Assembly: GCF_009858175.1 (NCBI RefSeq)
Contig: NZ_CP047393.1
Span: 1,488,001 to 1,552,000, forward strand
DNA from: Pontibacillus sp. HMF3514
GTDB taxonomy: Bacteria > Bacillota > Bacilli > Bacillales > BH030062
Direction: 5' to 3'
Length of the DNA: 64,000 bases
Shown: positions 57,791-64,000 of the stretch, piece after piece
Layout of the letters: the number at the start of each line of letters is the position of its first letter
Numbering within the stretch: the stretch's first letter is position 1
Made by a program: the position numbers and the translations under genes
Notes under the pieces: model-generated
Databases searched by the model: none
Told to the model about the DNA's origin: nothing
The model's input: only the letters and a program-made list of their open reading frames with translations

Positions 57791-59488
57791 ATGTATGATG
57801 AAACAATGGAGTATCTCAAACAGAATGAATTATATAGCCTATCACGTTTTGGAGATTCTTTAACGGATGGCTTATTTATCATGCGTATTGATCAAGACGG
57901 AAAAAACCGTCGTTATATCTATGAATATATCAATGAAGCGGGACGTGAAATTACACACTTAACAAAAGCAGATGTAGGGAGGTCAATGATAGAATGTTTC
58001 TCCCAAGCTGAAGCTAAATACTTAATTGACCAATATGAACGATGCTTTCATAAGGGTTCGATCGTGACCTATTCAGATAGTGTTATGCTGCCTAATGGTC
58101 AATTTAATGCTCAAACCAACCTAATTCCAGTTTTGGACCAACAAAATGTCATGACTCATGTGGTAGGAATCACAAGAAATTTAACTCATTTATCCTTAAA
58201 GACAGATGAGGTACGACATGTAAATCGATTATTCGAAACCTATATGAATCAAACAGAAGAAGCACTCATTATGCTTGATATGAACCAACGGATATTGAAT
58301 GTGAATCAGGCTTTCTATGACCTGTTTGAATATGAAAAGTCTTATATTCAAAATAAGCGATTAGAAGATTTACAGCCTCAAATAGCCGAGGAGGTTCGCA
58401 ACCAGTTTTCTTATTTAAATGAGGGAAAGAACATCACTCATTATAAAGCGGAATGGAAAAAGAAGTCTGGAGAATCACTACATTTATCTATTAATTTCAC
58501 AACATTGCCAGATGAACATGGGAAGCTCGTAGCTGTTGTAGCTGTTATTCAAAATATTACAGAAGAAGTGAGAGCTAAAAAAGCTTTGTCTGATTCAGAA
58601 CATCGTTATCGTTTAATCGCAAACTACACACAAGATCTTGTGAAGTTGATTGAAATTGATGGCACAATTAAATATGCATCACCTTCCCATGAACCTGTAC
58701 TAAATTACAAGCCAGAGGAACTCTATCATACAAACACTTTTCAATATATACATCAGGATGATAGAGAAAAGGTGCATAAACGGTTCTTATATATTATAAA
58801 ACAGAAGAAAAGTGGCACTGTACAATTTCGGATGATTATGAAAGATGGTACATGGATATGGTTTGAGTCAAATGTAAAACCGGTTATGGGAGATGATGGG
58901 GAAGTTACGCACATTGTTTCTTCTTCAAGAGATATTTCGAAAAGAAAAAAAGCAGAAGACCAACTGAAGAGGCTAGCATACACAGATCATTTAACAGGAT
59001 TAGCAAATCGTCGAATCCTTATGCAATTCTTAAATAAATCAATAGCAAAATCAAAACGGAATCCAAATAAAAAAGTCAGTTTGCTCTATTTAGATGGCGA
59101 TGGATTTAAAAACATTAACGACACATTAGGACATGACGCAGGAGATACAGTATTGGTGAAATTATCTAGAAGGCTGCTTAAAATGACCAGGGAAGAAGAT
59201 ATCGTATCTCGGATAGGAGGAGATGAATTCGTCATTCTTCTACCTGATATCCAATCTACAGAACAAGCTGAACATGTTGCAAAGCGGATATTAGAAGAAA
59301 TGAATCTTCCTTTTTATGTTGATGATGAACAGATCAATATTACCGTTAGCATAGGGATTGGTATCAGCCCCGATCATGCAAACAATAGTGAAGATCTCTT
59401 TAAACGTGCAGATGAAGCATTGTATGAAGCGAAAAGACAAGGGAAGAAGACCTATTGTGTGGCGTCAAGTTCTCATAATTCTTTCTAG
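57791..59488 (+). CDS. Cytoplasmic diguanylate cyclase with three PAS domains
   Basis: A 565-residue protein: PAS-like domains at about 12-130, 145-260 and 270-390 (the last two with clear NVNQAFYDLF and YASPSHEPVLNY motifs and PAC ends), followed by a GGDEF domain (about 400-560). RIGGDEFVILL (near 474) is the intact active site; LTGLANRRIL and SIGIGISPDHA frame the domain. No membrane helices, so it senses an internal signal and makes c-di-GMP. Likely co-transcribed with the upstream membrane protein gene. Confidence 0.92.
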   Translation: MYDETMEYLKQNELYSLSRFGDSLTDGLFIMRIDQDGKNRRYIYEYINEAGREITHLTKADVGRSMIECFSQAEAKYLIDQYERCFHKGSIVTYSDSVMLPNGQFNAQTNLIPVLDQQNVMTHVVGITRNLTHLSLKTDEVRHVNRLFETYMNQTEEALIMLDMNQRILNVNQAFYDLFEYEKSYIQNKRLEDLQPQIAEEVRNQFSYLNEGKNITHYKAEWKKKSGESLHLSINFTTLPDEHGKLVAVVAVIQNITEEVRAKKALSDSEHRYRLIANYTQDLVKLIEIDGTIKYASPSHEPVLNYKPEELYHTNTFQYIHQDDREKVHKRFLYIIKQKKSGTVQFRMIMKDGTWIWFESNVKPVMGDDGEVTHIVSSSRDISKRKKAEDQLKRLAYTDHLTGLANRRILMQFLNKSIAKSKRNPNKKVSLLYLDGDGFKNINDTLGHDAGDTVLVKLSRRLLKMTREEDIVSRIGGDEFVILLPDIQSTEQAEHVAKRILEEMNLPFYVDDEQINITVSIGIGISPDHANNSEDLFKRADEALYEAKRQGKKTYCVASSSHNSF

Positions 59489-59547
59489 TAAGCATAAGAT
59501 CAAAGATAGTATCCTTCTATATACAAAACCTGGGAGATGATGAATAC

Positions 59548-60078
59548 ATGAACGCTTCTCACATTGAAATAGGAGCATATAGCGCAAAGCAGCAACTGAT
59601 CGTCAATCTAACAGGCGTTTCAATCAAATTAAGTAATGATGTGTCTATCCCATTTGGAGAGTGCCAGTGTGTGAAGCAAGTTGAATTCAGTATAGAAGGG
59701 AAGTCTTTTTCTTTACTAAGTGGATTAAATATTTTCTTCAGAGCTGGAGGTACTGTAGAGCAGTATGTCATGAGCTTTGAGGAGCAACCTCCGAAAGAAG
59801 AGGCTTTTCTCCATACCCTTCATCTAGATCTCTCAAAGCCATTAATAACCATTAAAGCTCGTTATGGTGATGAAGTTGCAAAACGTTTACCATACAAAGG
59901 AAAGAGCGAGTCCATTTTATTGTACGCCCCTATGGATCTACCTCTAGATTTTTATCATTTTAATGGGACGCTCTTTCAAAGCATAGAAGGTTATGTTACT
60001 AAAGAAAATTCACGTATTATCTTTGTGCTTATTGAACATACTAAAAAACCTTTATGGGGTATTGAACTTAAATATTAA
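59548..60078 (+). CDS. Hypothetical protein (176 residues)
   Basis: A soluble, beta-rich protein starting MNASHIEIGAYSAKQQLIVN. I see no motif that assigns a family. GGGAGATG lies upstream of the ATG. It follows the cyclase gene by 59 bases. Its stop codon overlaps that of the convergent TauE gene within TTAA, an unusually tight convergence without room for a terminator between them. Confidence 0.55.
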   Translation: MNASHIEIGAYSAKQQLIVNLTGVSIKLSNDVSIPFGECQCVKQVEFSIEGKSFSLLSGLNIFFRAGGTVEQYVMSFEEQPPKEEAFLHTLHLDLSKPLITIKARYGDEVAKRLPYKGKSESILLYAPMDLPLDFYHFNGTLFQSIEGYVTKENSRIIFVLIEHTKKPLWGIELKY

Positions 60079-60824
60079 ACAAACCAAAGGCGGAGGCTCA
60101 TTAATACGACTGCGATAATCATTACCCATCGCACAAAGCCTTCTCCTTTTTTAATAGCAAATTTACTTGCAAAAATAGCGCCCAGGCTATTTCCAACTGC
60201 TAAAGTTAACCCGTATCCCCAATGAACCTGATCATTGAGAATGAAAATGAAAAGCGAAGATCCAATATAAATCGCCACAATAAAAACCTTCAAACTATTA
60301 CTATGTACTAAGTTAAGACCTGTAAATAGGGTTAGCATTGTGACAATAACCAAACCTACACCAGCTTGTATAAAGCCTCCATAAACACCAATGATAAAGA
60401 AAATAAAAAATAACAAGATGCGCTTGGACGTCGTCATATTTATTGATGCATGGTGAAGCTTTTTTTGTGGTTTGAAGATCATAGTGATTAAAACAAGGAC
60501 CATTACAATCGATAAAATGCGATTAAACCATTGATCAGACAATTGAATGGCTAAATTAGAGCCAATAATTGATCCGATTATGGCTGGTATGGCTAAAAAT
60601 ATACCAAGGCGCCAGTGAAAGATTCCGCTATTTCGAAATGAAGCGATAGCCGTTATGTTTTGGGCAATGATGGCTACACGATTCGTTCCGTTAGCTAGAG
60701 CAGAAGGAAGACCCATTAATATCAACGTTGGTAACGTCAGTAACGAGCCACCACCAGCAAGAACGTTTATAAATCCTGCGCCTATACCCACAGCAAAAAT
60801 AAGTGAAGCATCTAATACAGTCAT
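60075..60824 (-). CDS. TauE/SafE family permease
   Basis: A 249-residue membrane protein with about eight helices. Two copies of the family motif are visible: GAGFINVLAGGGSLLTLPTLILMG and GVYGGFIQAGVGLVIVTML. TauE/SafE proteins move sulfonates, sulfite or related anions; in staphylococci a homologue lies in the CstR regulon, which would fit the sulfur island 37 kb away, but no link is shown here. ATG 60824 has AAAGGG upstream, better than the longer frame from 60863. Confidence 0.86.
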   Translation of the reverse strand: MTVLDASLIFAVGIGAGFINVLAGGGSLLTLPTLILMGLPSALANGTNRVAIIAQNITAIASFRNSGIFHWRLGIFLAIPAIIGSIIGSNLAIQLSDQWFNRILSIVMVLVLITMIFKPQKKLHHASINMTTSKRILLFFIFFIIGVYGGFIQAGVGLVIVTMLTLFTGLNLVHSNSLKVFIVAIYIGSSLFIFILNDQVHWGYGLTLAVGNSLGAIFASKFAIKKGEGFVRWVMIIAVVLMSLRLWFV

Positions 60825-60911
60825 ACCAAAACCCTTTCTTCTCAAAAACAATAAAAATTGCAATACTCGTAAACTATATCAAAAGTGAGAAGAAGAGGCG
60901 ATTGTTCTGAT

Positions 60912-60954
60912 TAAAAAAAGTCGTAGTGGTTAATAAATACCACTACGACTTTTA
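60912..60954 (-). terminator. Terminator of the DoxX gene
   Basis: AAAAGTCGTAGTGGT / ACCACTACGACTTTT perfect 15-bp stem; minus-strand exit with a T-run. Confidence 0.9.
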
Positions 60955-60958
60955 AAAA

Positions 60959-61465
60959 TTATACGTATTTTTCATTTTTTTGTTCACGTGTAGGAAATGG
61001 CTTTTTCATTAAAGGTAGAACCCAACGATCTAATCCGAATTTCGCAGCGTTATATCCAGCAACTAATAATATGGTTCCGATGATCACCATCTGAGGATTT
61101 GTGCTTACAGTGCCACTAAACAAGAAGGCGAAGTTCATTGTAAGCCCCATTAGAGTTGCGAAAGTTGTAAAAATACCAAGTATAAGTGCAATGCCTACTA
61201 AAATCTCTCCCCACATCACAAGGAAGCTGAATAATTCGCTATTCGGTAGAGCAACATTTTCTAAGAAGCTAGCCCACCAGCCTTGAACAGCAGGATGTTC
61301 TCCTGTTGCTTTGCCAATTGCTCCTTTTAAATAACCGCTAGCATTAAATCCATCGCCTGTTAGTTTACTCCATCCAGCTGTAAACCAAGTATAACCAAGA
61401 TAAATGCGTAGGAAAGTCAAAATAATACCCACAACCTGATTGTTTCTTAAGAATGTGTTAAACAT
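60959..61465 (-). CDS. DoxX family membrane protein
   Basis: A 168-residue protein with four helices, typical of DoxX/DoxD: FLRIYLGYTWFTAGWSKLTG near the start, SFLVMWGEILVGIALILGIFT and a C-terminal AGYNAAKFGLDRWVLP. Family members occur with thiosulfate:quinone oxidoreductases and with redox-stress membrane complexes; the role here is unknown. ATG 61465 follows AAAAGGAGTG, favoured over ATG 61519. Monocistronic. Confidence 0.86.
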   Translation of the reverse strand: MFNTFLRNNQVVGIILTFLRIYLGYTWFTAGWSKLTGDGFNASGYLKGAIGKATGEHPAVQGWWASFLENVALPNSELFSFLVMWGEILVGIALILGIFTTFATLMGLTMNFAFLFSGTVSTNPQMVIIGTILLVAGYNAAKFGLDRWVLPLMKKPFPTREQKNEKYV

Positions 61466-61668
61466 AGTTCCCACTCCTTTTAAATGCTCAATATTGTTTA
61501 GGTGAATAGGGAGGACCAAGATCTTTAAGCCGGCATATAAGAAGTTGTTCCTCCTTTACAATTCCATTGTATGTCATTTCCTTTAAAGGTTGTTGATAAT
61601 GTGATGCTGTTCACAAACCGTTTGAAAACATATGGAAATTTAGTGACAATTGATAGGTTATGTTGCAC

Positions 61669-61706
61669 AAAAAAGCTTGAGCCGGTTATTCCAGCTCAAG
61701 CTTTTT
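61669..61706 (-). terminator. Terminator of the protease gene
   Basis: AAAAGCTTGAGC / GCTCAAGCTTTT stem with an 11-base loop and T-run on the minus strand. Confidence 0.88.
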
Positions 61707-62934
61707 AAGCAGCCTCATCTTCTTGTGGTTCACTATCTGAAGAATTATTTTCTTGTTCTTCATCAGGATCCTCAGTTTCGTGTGGAGTAGAAGAGATTAA
61801 CTCACGTTTTCCGGATAGGATTTTTAACTGATCATTTTCATAACCAATTGTGTACGTACATTCATATCGTTCAGTTACTTTTGATTGGTCAGAATTTCGA
61901 ATGACATTATCCGTTGTTAAAGAGATATGTACCCGGTTGTTTTCATCGAGAGATAACTGTACATTGCTAAATGTAATATCAATGGTGTGAACGTATTTTG
62001 CACGGAATTCTTGATAGGTTTGCTTCGATTGCCATTCACTTCCCAAAAGGGCATAAGCATTGATATAATCTCGCATTAATAAACTTTCGTTAAAATAGCC
62101 ATATAAATAACGGGCGTCTTCTTTAAGTTGTTTAGGATCGATTTGAGTATTGGCATTTGCTTGACCATCATAATTTAGTTCTTGATTTTCAGCCTGGGCT
62201 GACCATAATTCAATCTGATCCATGACGCTACTTAGTGGAATACTAAATCCAATACCAGCTTTTTCGGTGCCAGCGGAATTAATTGCGATCACTTTACCAG
62301 ATGGTTTATGAATAAGTGGGCCACCACTATTCCCGTGCGTAATAGGGGCAGTGATCTGATAAACGTTTTCATATTTAAATTCATCAATAGCAAAGTCGCG
62401 CTCAGTTCCGGAAATAATACCAGTAGTTACAGTATTCTGAAGGCCTAAAGGACTGCCTACTGCAATGATCTCATCTGTAACCTCAGCCACATTCTCGCCA
62501 ATTTTCATAGGTGTTCTATTGGCGAGCTGGGGAACGCGGATGACAGCTATATCTGTTTCTTTACCAATTCCGATAAGTGCTGCGGGATACGTACGGGCAT
62601 TTGCTGTTTTCACATAGATTGATTCGGAATCTTTTACGACATGGGCATTGGTAATGATGTCGCCTTTTTCATTGTATAGAAAGCCAGAACCGATACTGTT
62701 ACCCCATTCAGCTTTAGCTTCAATTTGTACTACATTTTTTTCAGCTTCATGAATAAGCGATTTTAAATCCACTTCTCTAGGTTCATTATCGCTTTTTACT
62801 TCTTCAGCAATGGAACTGCTAGCCTGAATAGGTTTTTGATAAATCTTTGCTGTCATCCAATATCCTGCTCCTCCAACAAGCCCTAGTAAAAGAATAGTTA
62901 GGATGATTGGACCTAATATACGTCTTTTTCTCAT
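61705..62934 (-). CDS. Membrane-anchored trypsin-like serine protease (HtrA/DegP-like, no PDZ)
   Basis: A 409-residue S1C-type protease. One N-terminal helix (about 8-27) anchors it outside the membrane. The triad is His98 (ITNAHVV), Asp128 (DIAVIRV) and Ser203 (GNSGGPL). Instead of PDZ domains, the C-terminal part (about 255-385) looks like a small alpha/beta domain with NTF2-like features (YLYGYFNESLLMRDYINAYALLG) and a very acidic tail. It probably acts in envelope quality control. It lies 19 bases downstream of a coiled-coil/FxLYD protein gene and is likely co-transcribed. Confidence 0.88.
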   Translation of the reverse strand: MRKRRILGPIILTILLLGLVGGAGYWMTAKIYQKPIQASSSIAEEVKSDNEPREVDLKSLIHEAEKNVVQIEAKAEWGNSIGSGFLYNEKGDIITNAHVVKDSESIYVKTANARTYPAALIGIGKETDIAVIRVPQLANRTPMKIGENVAEVTDEIIAVGSPLGLQNTVTTGIISGTERDFAIDEFKYENVYQITAPITHGNSGGPLIHKPSGKVIAINSAGTEKAGIGFSIPLSSVMDQIELWSAQAENQELNYDGQANANTQIDPKQLKEDARYLYGYFNESLLMRDYINAYALLGSEWQSKQTYQEFRAKYVHTIDITFSNVQLSLDENNRVHISLTTDNVIRNSDQSKVTERYECTYTIGYENDQLKILSGKRELISSTPHETEDPDEEQENNSSDSEPQEDEAA

Positions 62935-62953
62935 AAACTCACTCCATACGGGT

Positions 62954-64000
62954 CTAGTCTAAGAACCAGGTTGGTTTAATTTCTTCTTTTTTAATTTCTA
63001 ATTCTTCGTTTACATCATAATGGGTAAATTCAAATTTCCCAATCTCATCTGGATAAAGGGTATCAGGGTATGTGTACACGTCATTCTCTAAAACCATTTC
63101 TCCATCCTTGTTATATAATTTGTACTTAATGGAAACAGAACTGATCGGAACTGTTGCAACACTTTTAATTTTACCTTTAACGACAAGGTCACCATACTCA
63201 TCAAGTTTCGTTTCTACACTTACGATTTCTACTGCATCTTTTTTGTTTATTTCACGTTCTTTTTCTGCTGCTTCCATCGCCTGTTCAATTCGATCTTTCT
63301 GTGCTTCTTCAAATGCGGCTTTCTCTTTTTCGATAGTGATTTTCATACTTTGTAGTTTTTCACTATCAGGTGCGTAGCGCAGGCCTTCTTCAACGATAGA
63401 GCGTGCTTTGGTATATTGTTTTTGCTTGAGCTCTTCATTTGCTGTTGAAAAAGCATGAGAAACGATTCGCTTACGAATTTGGTTTGCAATTGTTTTAGCT
63501 TCCTCGTGTTGAATGGCTTCTGCACGCCATAACAACATTTTTTGCTCATCAATGGATGGTTGTTTTTTCATTAAAAATTGTAAATGAGATAATTTCGTTT
63601 GATTACGAGCTTTTGTAATGTCATTGACTAATTGCTCTACAGCATCACCATTATAGTTCTTGAGTCTCTTTTCAGCCTTATCTATAAATTCTAATGCTTT
63701 TTGAAACTTTTGCTCATCATTCATGTTTTTGGCTTCATTTAAGTCACGTTTGACTAATGTAGCAACCTTTAAAAATTGTTTGTTTTCTATCGCTGCAGGG
63801 AATTGGTAACTAAGGTCTAATGCATCATTAAAGTAATCTTGCGCCTCATCGTAATTACCTTTAAGTGCTAATGCTTCTCCTTGGTTAAACTTTTCTTTCG
63901 CTTGAGTAGTTTTTTGTTCAAAGAGAGCATACATACTTCCTAATGCAATAATAGAAAGAATAAACACACTTATAGGGAGGATCCACCAACGGTTAAATCC
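62954..64000 (-). CDS. Membrane protein with TPR-like coils and FxLYD-type domain, N-terminus outside window
   Basis: The frame stays open to the right edge (reading GFNRWWILPISVFILSIIAL), so the gene begins beyond the window; the visible part is 348 residues. After one membrane helix come TPR-like helical repeats (FNQGEALALKGNYDEAQDYF and later KQYTKARSIVEEGLRYAP), a charged coiled coil, and a C-terminal beta domain with SSVSIKYKLYNKDGEMVLE typical of FxLYD domains. The protease gene follows closely, so the pair may form an envelope module. A zinc ribbon in the unseen N-terminus is possible. Confidence 0.72.
   Translation of the reverse strand, partial: GFNRWWILPISVFILSIIALGSMYALFEQKTTQAKEKFNQGEALALKGNYDEAQDYFNDALDLSYQFPAAIENKQFLKVATLVKRDLNEAKNMNDEQKFQKALEFIDKAEKRLKNYNGDAVEQLVNDITKARNQTKLSHLQFLMKKQPSIDEQKMLLWRAEAIQHEEAKTIANQIRKRIVSHAFSTANEELKQKQYTKARSIVEEGLRYAPDSEKLQSMKITIEKEKAAFEEAQKDRIEQAMEAAEKEREINKKDAVEIVSVETKLDEYGDLVVKGKIKSVATVPISSVSIKYKLYNKDGEMVLENDVYTYPDTLYPDEIGKFEFTHYDVNEELEIKKEEIKPTWFLD

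Overview
The window looks like the chromosome of a moderately halophilic, spore-forming, pigmented member of the Bacillaceae (Halobacillus, Pontibacillus or Virgibacillus-like). Support: low-GC coding sequence with strong AGGAGG ribosome binding sites; Bacillaceae-only small families (YrzI-like and YjcZ-like peptides, YwpF, YrhK, DUF2512); Na+/H+ antiporter and KtrB-type K+ uptake genes; and a C30 (staphyloxanthin-type) carotenoid gene set. The genus is inference. I saw no rRNA, tRNA, CRISPR, prophage or intact transposase.

Layout. 0-12 kb: end of an amidohydrolase gene, P1-family peptidase, aldo/keto reductase, penicillin-acylase homologue, CPA1 antiporter, sirtuin, nitroreductase, and a small operon (YrhK-like protein, metallophosphoesterase, lipoprotein). 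12-19 kb: a nucleotidyltransferase-fold protein, an MFS exporter preceded by an 18-codon leader peptide with competing Shine-Dalgarno pairings, an ABC-2 exporter, a vanW-family gene broken by an in-frame TAA, and an RsgA paralogue behind its own short upstream reading frame. 19-23 kb: a sulfur-carrier/persulfide island (DsrE-like protein, methyltransferase, three rhodanese-bearing proteins, a rhodanese-metallo-beta-lactamase fusion of persulfide-dioxygenase type, and TusA) with two promoters carrying CsoR/CstR-like C-run/G-run elements. 23-36 kb: miscellaneous metabolism, MFS transporters, CorA, DedA, several tiny membrane proteins, a rearranged acetyltransferase pseudogene, and non-coding islands holding related palindromic repeats.

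36-47 kb: a cluster of tiny ORFs and tandem hairpins, molybdenum-cofactor genes moeA and moaA, YwpF, arylamine N-acetyltransferase, KtrB, and two c-di-GMP proteins plus a degenerate GGDEF fragment. At 46.4-46.7 kb a promoter, a 7-codon ORF, a nested and possibly pseudoknotted fold and a terminator form a candidate small RNA or leader upstream of a MutS2-like gene lacking the Smr domain. 48.8-57 kb: the carotenoid locus, two convergent operons: crtN-like, crtN-like, crtM on the plus strand, and CruF-like, acyltransferase, glycosyltransferase, CrtP-like on the minus strand. The plus operon promoter overlaps four phased TGTAYAA repeats (11-12 bp period) that match the operator form of B12-dependent CarH/LitR photoreceptors, so light control of pigment is predicted. 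57-64 kb: another diguanylate cyclase, a TauE/SafE permease, a DoxX protein, a membrane-anchored HtrA-like protease without a PDZ domain, and a coiled-coil/FxLYD-like protein that runs off the right edge.

Functionally the window combines ion homeostasis, reactive-sulfur handling, drug efflux, c-di-GMP signalling and membrane pigment formation. Its most unusual parts are regulatory: leader peptides, phased operators, structured RNA candidates and the repeat families.
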